Positions 36,015-44,351 of a DNA stretch of 64,000 nt are shown piece by piece. This stretch comes from Bordetella parapertussis. Lineage in GTDB: Bacteria; Pseudomonadota; Gammaproteobacteria; Burkholderiales; SG8-41. The DNA lies in contig CAMATZ010000011.1 in assembly GCA_945861275.1 (NCBI GenBank), forward strand, positions 1-64,000, read 5' to 3'. The notes under the pieces are model-generated. The model was given only the letters and a program-made list of their open reading frames with translations. It was not told the DNA's origin and made no database searches. How positions within the stretch are numbered: position 1 is the stretch's first letter; every line of letters begins with the position of its first letter. Position numbers and translations under genes: made by a program.

Positions 36015-36956
36015 ATGACAGAAGCCAAACGCATCAAAGGCGTACTCGCCCCGGTGTGCACACCCTTCAGAGCCGACTACAGCCCCGACCACAATCGCTT
36101 TGTCGCTCAATGCAGCTGGATGCTGGGCCAGGGCTCGGGCCTCGCGGTGTTCGGCACCAACAGCGAAGCGAATTCTCTGTCGGTCAACGAACGCATGGCG
36201 CTGCTCGACTCACTGCTTGCCGCAGGGCTGGACCCCACGCGCATGATGCCCGGCACCGGTTGCTGCGCCTTTACCGACACTGTGCGTCTCACCGAGCACG
36301 CGGTCAAAGCCGGTTGCGCGGGTGTGCTGATGCTGCCGCCGTTTTACTACAAGGATGTCAGCGAGGAAGGTTTGTTCCGCACCTTCTCCGAAGTCATTGA
36401 GCACGTGGGTGATGCACGGCTGCAAATTTATCTGTATCACATCCCGCCGGTTGCAGTGGTCGCGATCACGCCCAAGCTGGTCGAGCGGCTGTTGAAGCGC
36501 TACCCCAAAGCCATCGCCGGCATGAAGGATAGCTCCGGCGACTGGAACAACACCAAAGTCTTCCTCGATGCGTTCGCGAAGCAGGGCTTCGATGTGTTTG
36601 TGGGCAGCGAATCCTTCCTGCTCGCCAACATGCGCAACCACGGCGCAGGCTGCATCTCCGCCACCGCGAATGTGAACCCGGCGGCGATCGATAAACTCTA
36701 TCGCGAATGGAAAAATACCGACGCCGACGCACAGCAGGCGCACCTGGACGTGGTGCGCAAAACCACCGGCCAGTACATCATGATCCCCGCGTTGAAAGCG
36801 GTGATCGCGCACTACGCACGCGACCCGGAGTGGAACACTGTGCGCCCGCCGCTGGTGGAGCTCACCGCTACGCAGGCGCAAACAGTGGTGGACGGGCTGC
36901 AGAAACTGGGGTTTGATATGCCGGGGTTGGCGAAGGCGGAGACGGCTGTCGCCTGA
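36015..36956 (+). CDS. Dihydrodipicolinate synthase (DapA/NanA) family protein
   Basis: 313 residues from the ATG at 36015 with GAGGAG upstream. Class I aldolase family features: APVCTPF, FGTNSEANSLSVNERM (the GTTGE-like pyruvate-binding loop changed to GTNSE), LYHIPPV with the catalytic-type Tyr, and the Schiff-base Lys in IAGMKDSSGDW. Members condense or cleave pyruvate-type substrates, including dehydratases of sugar acids. The altered loop argues against a housekeeping dapA. Next to the epimerase and ModA-like genes, divergently transcribed. Confidence 0.88.
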   Translation: MTEAKRIKGVLAPVCTPFRADYSPDHNRFVAQCSWMLGQGSGLAVFGTNSEANSLSVNERMALLDSLLAAGLDPTRMMPGTGCCAFTDTVRLTEHAVKAGCAGVLMLPPFYYKDVSEEGLFRTFSEVIEHVGDARLQIYLYHIPPVAVVAITPKLVERLLKRYPKAIAGMKDSSGDWNNTKVFLDAFAKQGFDVFVGSESFLLANMRNHGAGCISATANVNPAAIDKLYREWKNTDADAQQAHLDVVRKTTGQYIMIPALKAVIAHYARDPEWNTVRPPLVELTATQAQTVVDGLQKLGFDMPGLAKAETAVA

Positions 36957-36972
36957 CCAGCCGCGCGCGGCG

Positions 36973-37161
36973 CTACGCTGCGCGTCGTTTCTGCGCTGGC
37001 TTTGATGCCGCGCTCTGCGCAAGCGCGGCATGCAGTTTTACGAGTACTGTGCTGCTCACTTGGCTCTGCGCCTCAATCTTGCTGATGTACGCTTGCGTCA
37101 CGCCCATGCGTTTCGCCAATTCCGCTTGGGTAAGCCGCGCTCTGATCCGCGCCAGCGTAAT
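36973..37161 (-). pseudogene. XRE-family helix-turn-helix remnant
   Basis: A 62-residue minus-strand stretch reads ITLARIRARLTQAELAKRMG then VTQAYISKIEAQ, a clear XRE/Cro helix-turn-helix, and ends in TAG at 36973. It is opened by an in-frame TAG just upstream and has no ATG, GTG or TTG start, so it looks like the broken C-terminal part of an antitoxin-like or regulator gene. The region around it to 37772 shows no intact gene. Confidence 0.7.
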
Positions 37162-37772
37162 CTACAGACCCAAGTACTGAGCTTTCTGAGCTTCAGATGG
37201 ACGCATGTCCCGACTCGCCAGAGGCTGCTTCCCGAAACCAATTGATATTCCAAGTCAGTTGCTGGGAATCAAGTTGGAAAGAACTCAGTCGAACTCATCT
37301 CAAAGCCCATCAAGAGATACGACTCACCGATTTCAATGCTGACGCGGACAGTGAGTGGTGTTAGAACCAAGCGCGGAGGGCTGGAGCAAGATGTAATGTT
37401 CGCAAGCGGCAGCGATACGCCATTTTCACATTTGCAGAGCCGATCTGAATGCAAGAGACGTGGTCACCAGCGAGCGTAGCTGCAGGTTCGTAGTCCCAAT
37501 CACGCGACGACTTGGATCATTTGTATTTCTGGTGGCGTGCGATTTCTGTCTTACGTAACTCATCAAGCCTATTAATTTCGGCATGCGTCCTGAGAAACAC
37601 GCTGCGCGGATGCGAGGGTAACGCGTGCACCAACATCCGATCTAGTATCGTCCCTCAATGCCATGCCTCGACGGGGTCGAGTATGAATTCGGGATGATCC
37701 AATTTACCAACAATGCGAGGCATTGCAGAATTATTGCATGAAGACCAATCAAGAGGCTCTTTGTCTTTTCGA
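37162..37772. other. Degenerate intergenic region
   Basis: About 610 bp without a convincing gene. A broken minus-strand frame at about 37515-37695 (residues such as HPEFILDPVEAWH, stop, then ILDRMLVHALPSHPRSVF) may be a decayed gene of unknown type. Base composition is less GC-rich than in the flanking genes. Confidence 0.4.
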
Positions 37773-38669
37773 CTACTTCAGCAACCCCGCTTCGCGCATG
37801 TATTTCAAAACGCCAGGATGTATTAACTCCCGGCTCGGCGCGGCAGCCAGCGTATTCGCCAGTGTTGATTCACGCGCTTGTTCTAATTTTTGTCCGAACA
37901 CGCCCTCGCTCTGATGCAGCGCGCGCGCGAGTTTGTAGGCCACCTCGTCCGGCAGCGACGCGCGCGCCAGCACAAACGGCCATGAGCCGACAGAATGCAC
38001 CGGCGCAGTCTGACCGGGGTAACTGTTGGCCGCCATGCTCGCCGCTTTCAAAAACGAATGCTTCGCCATGATGCGTTTGTTTTCTTCTGCGCTGGGCCCG
38101 ATAAAGCGCGCGCCCGCCGGGCCTTTGGCGATGCTGGCGAACGGCGGCCAGCCGAGACCGCCGCCCCACATCGCCGCGGCACTGCCGTCGAGCACCATCG
38201 GCGGGCCTTCGCCGGCACTTTTCAGCAGTATCGGCTGGAAGTCCTTCTGGTAATCAAGACCCATGCCGTCCATCACGTAGCGCGCCAGCACAATAAAGCC
38301 CGAGGTGCCCGCGCCCCACACGATCGGTTTACCTTTGAGATCGTCGATAGTCTTATAGGGGCTATCGGCGCGTACCATAAACATGCCTGCCTGCGAATAG
38401 GTGGCGTTGATGATGCGGATGTTTTTCGCGGGCGGGCCGCTGATACCCTTGATCGCCTCGTAGGTGACTTCTCCGGTGACCAGCCCAAGATCGAGCTTGT
38501 CTTGCTCCAGCGACACGATATTTTCGGTGCTGCCCTTGGTATTGATAGGCTCAATGCCGAGCGATGGATCGGCGGCGTTCAACACTTCGGCATACGGCCA
38601 TCCATAGGCAGGAAATCCGCCGCCGGGCGTGGCGGTGCCGAAGATGAGTTTGGATTTTTCCTGTGCCAT
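37773..38669 (-). CDS. TAXI-family TRAP transporter substrate-binding protein, no signal peptide
   Basis: 298 residues. Family features: FGTATPGGGFPAYGWPYAEVLN, the repeat SLGIEPINTKGSTENI, LDLGLVTGEVTYEA, and RADSPYKTIDDLKGKPIVWGAG. TAXI proteins bind carboxylates such as glutamate for TRAP permeases. The start at 38669 has a strong GGGAGGA site but leads straight into the mature domain (MAQEKSKLIFGT), so no export signal is present. No TRAP DctM/DctQ gene is in the window. Confidence 0.87.
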   Translation of the reverse strand: MAQEKSKLIFGTATPGGGFPAYGWPYAEVLNAADPSLGIEPINTKGSTENIVSLEQDKLDLGLVTGEVTYEAIKGISGPPAKNIRIINATYSQAGMFMVRADSPYKTIDDLKGKPIVWGAGTSGFIVLARYVMDGMGLDYQKDFQPILLKSAGEGPPMVLDGSAAAMWGGGLGWPPFASIAKGPAGARFIGPSAEENKRIMAKHSFLKAASMAANSYPGQTAPVHSVGSWPFVLARASLPDEVAYKLARALHQSEGVFGQKLEQARESTLANTLAAAPSRELIHPGVLKYMREAGLLK

Positions 38670-38701
38670 GATGGTTCCTCCCCTGCATTGTTTTAACTAC
38701 C

Positions 38702-38771
38702 GTGAAGGCGTGAAAGAGTGAAGACGTGAATGGGGTACCCCGTTCACTCCTTCACTCCTTCACGCCTTCAC
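38702..38771. repeat. 70-bp palindrome centred on GGGGTACCCC
   Basis: Arms of 30 bp made of GTGAAGGMGTGAA-type repeats (38702-38731 and 38742-38771) flank GGGGTACCCC with about four mismatches. A second copy lies at 39936-40005, so the pair brackets the PLP-enzyme gene between them. Confidence 0.75.
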
Positions 38772-38784
38772 CCTTTCACCGCCC

Positions 38785-39903
38785 TTACAACACCGCCCCG
38801 CGCGCACTAATAGGCCACAGCGCTTCCACCACGCCTTTGCGCACGCACACAAAATGATCGTAAAGATTCACCGTCGGGTCGCAGTGTCCCGGCACGAGTT
38901 TTAATTTGTGGCCGAGTGGCAGCGACACGCCTTCCGACAATTTAAGCACGCCGTGCTCATCCGACGCCCGGGTGTATTCCGCGCCCGGCGTATCAAACAC
39001 GCGCGGCATGCCGGAATCGACGCTCAATGCCTTGAGCCCCGCATCGACAATCGCGCGATCTGCCGTGGGGCAGCTCATCACCGTGGTCCACACGAACAAG
39101 CTGTGCTCGAAGCGCGGGATGCCGCTTTCGGTCCAGTCGTTTTTCGCGTAGTCCGCGTCCATAAAAACATACGAGCCCGTTTGCAACTCGTGATAGACGC
39201 TGCTCGCCGCTTCAAACATATAGGTGCCGGTGCCCGCGCCGGTCACCCGCTCGCATGGAATGCCCGCCTGCACGAGCAGCGCCGTGGTGCGTTTGACTTT
39301 CTCACACGCGGCCTCGATTGCCGCGCGGCGATCTTCGGTCTTGCGCAGGTGCTGCGCGCCGCCCTGATAGGCCTGCAGGCCGGCAAAGCGCAGATTTTTG
39401 CTGTGGTGTATTTGCCGCGCCAGCTTAAAAGCCGGTTCACCCGGCTCGACACCGCAGCGGTTGGCGCCGACGTTCACTTCCACCAGCACATCGAGCGTTA
39501 CGCCCGCCTCGCGCGCCGCAACATCGAGCGCGGCAACGTTGTCGCGGTGATCCGCGCACACCGCGATCTTCGCGCGTTTTGACAGCGCCGCAAGGCGTTT
39601 GAGTTTCGCCGCACCCACCACTTCATTGGCGATCAGCACATCATTCACCCCACCGTCCACCATCGCCTCGGCTTCGCTCACCTTTTGACAGCACACGCCC
39701 ACCGCGCCCAATGCCATCTGGCGCAACGCAATCTGCGGACACTTGTTGCTCTTGGCGTGCGGGCGAACTTTTATATCGCGCCCAGCGAGCGAATCATGCA
39801 GCAGCTTTAGATTGTGCTCGAAGGCATCGAGATCGAGAAGCAGCGCGGGCGTATCGACTTCCGTCAGCGCCATGCCGATTTTTGCGGGGGTGTAGTAGGA
39901 CAT
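38785..39903 (-). CDS. DSD1-family PLP-dependent protein (D-serine dehydratase/D-threonine aldolase-like)
   Basis: 372 residues from the ATG at 39903; the longer frame to 39981 only reads the palindromic repeat. The N-terminal alanine-racemase fold contains VDTPALLLDLDAFEHNL, RPHAKSNKCPQIA (PLP Lys in the K of HAKSNK), and EVNVGANRCGVEPG. The C-terminal part carries metal-site residues HGVLKLS (His) and PGHCDPTVNLYD (His, Cys), as in D-threonine aldolase and eukaryotic-type D-serine dehydratase. It probably acts on a D- or beta-hydroxy amino acid. Confidence 0.9.
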   Translation of the reverse strand: MSYYTPAKIGMALTEVDTPALLLDLDAFEHNLKLLHDSLAGRDIKVRPHAKSNKCPQIALRQMALGAVGVCCQKVSEAEAMVDGGVNDVLIANEVVGAAKLKRLAALSKRAKIAVCADHRDNVAALDVAAREAGVTLDVLVEVNVGANRCGVEPGEPAFKLARQIHHSKNLRFAGLQAYQGGAQHLRKTEDRRAAIEAACEKVKRTTALLVQAGIPCERVTGAGTGTYMFEAASSVYHELQTGSYVFMDADYAKNDWTESGIPRFEHSLFVWTTVMSCPTADRAIVDAGLKALSVDSGMPRVFDTPGAEYTRASDEHGVLKLSEGVSLPLGHKLKLVPGHCDPTVNLYDHFVCVRKGVVEALWPISARGAVL

Positions 39904-39935
39904 GGGGGTTGCCTTTGGAGTGAACGGGTAAACCG

Positions 39936-40005
39936 GTGAGGGAGTGAAGGAGTGAAGGAATGACTGGGGTACCCCGTTCACTCCTTCACTCCTTCACCCA
40001 TTCAC
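39936..40005. repeat. Second copy of the GGGGTACCCC-centred palindrome
   Basis: The centre GGGGTACCCC is at 39966-39975, with arms of GTGAAGGAGTGAAGG type on both sides. Sequence to the right of the centre nearly equals that at 38742-38771. Related TTCACTC-TTCACCC runs also occur at 155-180. Confidence 0.72.
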
Positions 40006-40130
40006 AGATTTCACCTGCAAGCTTAGTGACCATGCGTCAGCGCGTCAACACAGACATAGTCGTGACAGCCGCCGGGTTCGGCGATACGATACCGGGACAG
40101 ATACGAAAACTGTGCCCATGGGAGCAACAC

Positions 40131-41111
40131 ATGCGTTTGATTGGTTTTTCGATTGCCTTGACCCTTGCATGCCTTGCAAGCATCGCGCACGCGCAAGCGT
40201 GGAAGCCCAGCAAAACCGTCGAGCTGGTGGTCGGCTCCGCACCCGGTGGCTCGCCCGATGTGATGGCGCGTGTGGTGCAGAATATTTTTCAGGGCACCGG
40301 CCTGGTGCCCAGCTCGGCGGTGGTCAACAAACCCGGCGCCGCCAACACCATCGGCTGGGCCTATCTGAATCAGCATGCCGGCGACGCGCATTACATCGCC
40401 ACCATTTCGCCCGCGCTGATCGGCAACAAGCTGATGGGCACGTCTCCGCTCACCTACACCCATTTCACGCCGCTTAACATCGTGGCGCGTGAGTTTGTGG
40501 TGCTCGCGGTCAAAGCCGATTCACCGATCAAGACGCTCGCCGATCTCACCGCGCGCATGAAAAAGGACCCGCAGTCGCTGAGTTGGGCGTTCGCCACCGC
40601 GCGCGGCAACCACAATCACATCGTGATGAGCATGTATCTTAAATCCATCGGTCTCGATCCTGGCAAAGTGAAGACCGTAATCTATCCCGGCGGCGGTCCG
40701 GCGCTGACGGCGCTGCTCGGCGGGCATATCGATGTTTACGTAGCGTCGCCACGCAGCATGTTTGCGCTGCAAAAAGAAGGCCGCGCACGCATCCTCGGCA
40801 TCTCCTCGGCCGAGCGCCAGCAAGGCCCGCTGGCGGAATTGCCCACGCTCAAGGAGCAGGGCAGCAACGCGGTGTTCTACACCTGGCGCGGTTTCATGGG
40901 ACCGAAGGGCATGAAGCCCGGCGAGATCGCATACTGGGATGCCACTTTCGAGAAGCTCGCGAAAAGCCCCGAATGGCTCAAAGAGACCGAGAAGCAATTC
41001 TGGAATCCCGCTTACCTGCTGAGCGCCGCGTTCGTGAAGCAGCTTGAAGTTGAGCAGGAGCAGACGCGCGTGATATTGACGGACCTGGGATTGATTGCGC
41101 CGGGGCGATGA
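40131..41111 (+). CDS. Divergent Bug/TctC-family substrate-binding protein
   Basis: 326 residues from the ATG at 40131 with GGGAG upstream (MRLIGFSIALTLACLASIAH signal peptide). It keeps APGGSPDVMARVV and VVNKPGAANTIGWAY. The later motifs drift: VKTVIYPGGGPALTALLGG in place of HVPYKG, and RGFMGPKGMKPGE in place of WxGLxAPAGTP. It is the most divergent Bug member in the window. It is followed by a perfect 29-bp inverted repeat and an amidase gene, so it may bind an amide or its acid. Confidence 0.87.
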   Translation: MRLIGFSIALTLACLASIAHAQAWKPSKTVELVVGSAPGGSPDVMARVVQNIFQGTGLVPSSAVVNKPGAANTIGWAYLNQHAGDAHYIATISPALIGNKLMGTSPLTYTHFTPLNIVAREFVVLAVKADSPIKTLADLTARMKKDPQSLSWAFATARGNHNHIVMSMYLKSIGLDPGKVKTVIYPGGGPALTALLGGHIDVYVASPRSMFALQKEGRARILGISSAERQQGPLAELPTLKEQGSNAVFYTWRGFMGPKGMKPGEIAYWDATFEKLAKSPEWLKETEKQFWNPAYLLSAAFVKQLEVEQEQTRVILTDLGLIAPGR

Positions 41112-41114
41112 TAT

Positions 41115-41194
41115 GTAGGTCGGAACGCGCAGCGGTTCCGACAAACGAGAGTGGCAATTCACGAATGTCGGAACCGCTGCGCGTTCCGACCTAC
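41115..41194. repeat. Inverted repeat with perfect 29-bp arms, GTAGGTCGGAACGC type
   Basis: The arms at 41115-41143 and 41166-41194 are exact reverse complements (GTAGGTCGGAACGCGCAGCG...). The element fills the gap between the Bug gene and the amidase gene. It shares the GTAGG end with the copies at 3365 and 10693 but has a different body. Confidence 0.8.
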
Positions 41195-41222
41195 AAACCA
41201 TTGTGATTTTCTTGAGAACAGT

Positions 41223-42848
41223 ATGCCTGACCTGCATTACCTCACGATCGCTGAAACCGCGGATCTGATCCGCACCCAAAAACTGTCGCCGGTGGAACTG
41301 ACCGACGCGTTATTGAAACGTATCGAGACCTATCAACCGCAACTGTCGGCGTTTATTACCATCACCGCCGATCTTGCACGCGCACAAGCCAAGGCCGCCG
41401 AGCAGGAAATCGCGCAAGGCAAGTATCGCGGGCCGCTGCACGGCATACCCTTCGCGCTGAAGGATATATACAACACCGCAGGCATCCTGACATCGGGCGG
41501 ATCAAAAACCGCGATCAGCAATATACCGTCCGCCAACGCGACTACCACACAAAAGCTGCTGGACGCCGGCGCAATTCTGCTCGGCAAACTGCAAACCCAT
41601 GAGTTCGCGCATGGTGGCCCGTCTTTCGATTTGCCGTGGCCGCCCGCGCGCAATCCGTGGAACCTTGCGCATTTTTCCGGCGGCTCATCCAGCGGCTCCG
41701 GCGTGGCACTTGCCGCCGGATTGACGCCTGCCGCGCTGGGCTCCGACACCGGCGGCTCGATCCGCGGGCCGGCTTCGCACTGCGGCATCACAGGACTCAT
41801 GCCGACCTACGGACTGGTGAGCCGCGCCGGTGTAATTCCCAATTCGTTTACCTTTGATCACTGCGGGCCAATGGCGCGCAGCGCCGAGGACTGCGCAATT
41901 CTGCTGCAAACGCTCGCGGGATACGATGCACGCGATGGCGGCAGCACCGAACAAGCTATTCCCGATTACCGTGCTGCGCTCAACACCAGCATCAAGGGCC
42001 TGAAAATCGGGGTGCTGCGCCATTACTGGGAAGAAGACCTGCCTGCGCACGAAGACCTGCGCCAGGCGATGGAAGAAGCGCTTAAAACCTTCAGGCAGTC
42101 GGGCGCGACGCTCGAAGACTGCCGCGCGCGGCCGATGATGGATGGACTGGACGTCAAGGTGATCATCGCCGAGAGTGAAATGTACTCGATACAGCAAAAG
42201 AACTTAATCGAGCGGCCCGGCGATTTCGGCCGCGATTTTCTGGGACGCGCGCTGCCCGCGTGCCTGTTTCAGGCCAGCGACTACGTGCAGGCGCTGCGCG
42301 AACACCGGCGCTACATCGCCGATATGCAGCCGCTGCTGAAAAAATACGATATTCTGCTGACTGCAGGCTTCGGCCCCGCGCCACGCTTCGAGGATTATCG
42401 CGTGACCAATTTCTGGCGCAAGTCCAACGCCTTCACGGCGTCAAACGCCGCGCGCACACCGGCGCTGGTGGTGTGCGGTGGCCTGTCGGGGAACGGCTTG
42501 CCGCTGGGGCTGCAACTGATTACGCGGCCGTTCAATGATGCGCAGGTGCTTGCTGTGGGGCATGCTTATCAGCAGGCGACGGACTGGCACACGCGCCGCC
42601 CGCCGCTTGACCCCAATGCAAAGGCGCCTGCCGTGGATACCAGCGTGTTTGAGCCTAAGCCCGATGTTGATGCAGCAACACGCGGCGTGGTGGAAACCAT
42701 GGCGCGGCGCGCCGGGCTCAATCTCAATGAGCGGCAAATGGCCATCCTGCTCGAAAACGCACAGCCGGCGCTGGAAATGGCCAACCGCATACGCAAACCG
42801 CGCGACCGCATGGATGAGCCTTCGTCTACATTTCGGTTTTCGCGTTAA
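41223..42848 (+). CDS. Amidase signature (AS) family protein
   Basis: 541 residues. Catalytic triad residues of the AS family are visible: Lys in PFALKDIYNT, cis-Ser in GGSSSGSGVA, and the nucleophile Ser in GSDTGGSIRGPA (about residues 80, 156 and 180). Such enzymes hydrolyse amides, ureas or carbamates, including aryl-acyl amides; GatA is ruled out by the lack of gatC/gatB neighbours. The ATG at 41223 is chosen because upstream codons translate the inverted repeat. The C-terminus has about 80 extra residues after the AS domain. Confidence 0.92.
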   Translation: MPDLHYLTIAETADLIRTQKLSPVELTDALLKRIETYQPQLSAFITITADLARAQAKAAEQEIAQGKYRGPLHGIPFALKDIYNTAGILTSGGSKTAISNIPSANATTTQKLLDAGAILLGKLQTHEFAHGGPSFDLPWPPARNPWNLAHFSGGSSSGSGVALAAGLTPAALGSDTGGSIRGPASHCGITGLMPTYGLVSRAGVIPNSFTFDHCGPMARSAEDCAILLQTLAGYDARDGGSTEQAIPDYRAALNTSIKGLKIGVLRHYWEEDLPAHEDLRQAMEEALKTFRQSGATLEDCRARPMMDGLDVKVIIAESEMYSIQQKNLIERPGDFGRDFLGRALPACLFQASDYVQALREHRRYIADMQPLLKKYDILLTAGFGPAPRFEDYRVTNFWRKSNAFTASNAARTPALVVCGGLSGNGLPLGLQLITRPFNDAQVLAVGHAYQQATDWHTRRPPLDPNAKAPAVDTSVFEPKPDVDAATRGVVETMARRAGLNLNERQMAILLENAQPALEMANRIRKPRDRMDEPSSTFRFSR

Positions 42849-42860
42849 CGCGAAAGCAGC

Positions 42861-42900
42861 CGCCAGCCGCGTTGCCATCATAAAAAAGCGCGGGCTGGCG
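42861..42900. terminator. Possible bidirectional terminator between amidase and ffh
   Basis: CGCCAGCC (42861-42868) pairs with GGCTGGCG (42893-42900) across a loop that holds TAAAAAA. It lies in the 106-bp gap between convergent genes. The loop is long and there is no clean T-tract after the stem, so this is tentative. Confidence 0.3.
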
Positions 42901-42954
42901 CAAGGCGCCTGACAACGATCAGTTTCAAATGATCGCGGCCATGCTTATACCAGC

Positions 42955-44316
42955 CTAGCGCAACCCCGGTATCTGCCCTTTCAGCCCGCGCATCATTTTC
43001 TGCATACCGCCCTTGGCCATCATTTTCATCATTTTCTGTGTTTGCTCGAACTGTTTTAGCAGGCGATTGACTTCCTGCACGGTGACACCCGCGCCGGTGG
43101 CAATGCGGCGCTTGCGTGAGGCTTTGATGAGATCGGGATAAGTGCGCTCTTTCGGCGTCATCGAATTAATGATGCCTTCGATGCGGCGCATCGTTTGGTC
43201 GTCCATTTGCGGGGCGCCCTGTGCAACCTTTGCGGCTTGCGCCAACTGACCGGGCAGTTTGTCCATCAGCGCCGACACGCCGCCCATTTTTTTCATCTGC
43301 CCGATTTGCAGTTTGAAATCCTCCAGATCAAAACCTTTTCCGGATTTAAATTTCTTGGCGAACCTTTCGGCTTCGGCGACATCGACGTTTTTTTGAACAT
43401 CCTCGATCAGCGACAGCACGTCGCCCATGCCGAGGATGCGCGAAGCCATACGATCGGGGTGAAACGCTTCCAGCCCGGTGAGCTTTTCACCGACGCCCGC
43501 AAACTTGATCGGCTTGCCGGTGACCTGCCGCACCGACAGCGCCGCGCCGCCGCGCGCGTCGCCGTCGAGCTTGGTCAGCACTATGCCGGTGAGCGGCAGC
43601 GCTTCCGAAAAGGCTTTCGCCACGTTCACCGCGTCCTGGCCCTGCATCGCATCCACCACGAACAGGGTTTCGATGGGTTTCAACGCCGCGTGCAGTTCGC
43701 GGATTTCGTTCATCATCAATTCATCGATGGCGAGCCGGCCCGCGGTGTCGACGATCAACACATCGTGATAGTGCCTGCGCGCATAGTCGAGCGCGGCTTC
43801 GGCGATCGCCACCGGCTTTTGCTCACCGCTGGACGGGAAAAAATCCGCGCCGATCTGGCTCGCCACGGTTTTCAGTTGCTCAATCGCCGCCGGACGATAT
43901 ACGTCGCAGCTCACCAACAACACTTTTTTCTTGCGGTTTTCAGCCAGCCACTTGGCGAGCTTGCCGCTGGTGGTGGTTTTGCCCGAGCCCTGCAAGCCCG
44001 CCATTAAAATGACCGCCGGCGGCGTGGTGGCGAGATTCAGATCGTCGTTCTTCTCGCCCATCAGCGCGACCAGCTCGCGATGCACCACGCCCACCACCGC
44101 CTGCCCCGGCGTGAGGCTGCCCATCACCTCCTGTCCCAGCGCTTTTTCGCGGATGCGCGCGATGAAGTCCCGCACCACCGGCAGCGCAACGTCCGCTTCG
44201 AGCAGCGCCATGCGCACTTCGCGCAGGGCTTCGCCAATATTTTCTTCGCTAAGCCGCGCTTCGCCGCGCAGCGTCTTCAAAACTTTGGACAGGCGTCCGG
44301 TCAGATTGTCGAACAT
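42955..44316 (-). CDS. ffh: Signal recognition particle protein Ffh
   Basis: 453 residues, normal length. SRP54 plan: N-terminal helical bundle, then the G domain with the P-loop GLQGSGKTTTSGKLA (about residue 105), SCDVYRPAAIEQL, DTAGRLAID, and TKLDGDARGGAALS. The Met-rich M domain ends with QTQKMMKMMAKGGMQ, which binds 4.5S RNA and signal sequences. It delivers nascent inner-membrane proteins to FtsY. It is divergent from ypjD by 35 bp, an arrangement common in beta- and gammaproteobacteria, which marks this stretch as conserved core chromosome. Confidence 0.98.
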   Translation of the reverse strand: MFDNLTGRLSKVLKTLRGEARLSEENIGEALREVRMALLEADVALPVVRDFIARIREKALGQEVMGSLTPGQAVVGVVHRELVALMGEKNDDLNLATTPPAVILMAGLQGSGKTTTSGKLAKWLAENRKKKVLLVSCDVYRPAAIEQLKTVASQIGADFFPSSGEQKPVAIAEAALDYARRHYHDVLIVDTAGRLAIDELMMNEIRELHAALKPIETLFVVDAMQGQDAVNVAKAFSEALPLTGIVLTKLDGDARGGAALSVRQVTGKPIKFAGVGEKLTGLEAFHPDRMASRILGMGDVLSLIEDVQKNVDVAEAERFAKKFKSGKGFDLEDFKLQIGQMKKMGGVSALMDKLPGQLAQAAKVAQGAPQMDDQTMRRIEGIINSMTPKERTYPDLIKASRKRRIATGAGVTVQEVNRLLKQFEQTQKMMKMMAKGGMQKMMRGLKGQIPGLR

Positions 44317-44351
44317 GGGTGGTAAATACCGGGTTGGTGTAGACTCGAATT

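Noticed and set aside
38702-38780. CRISPR-like repeats (GTGAAGGAGTGAAGG units)
   Set aside because: Units are adjoining and palindromic with no spacers; there are only two sites and no cas genes.
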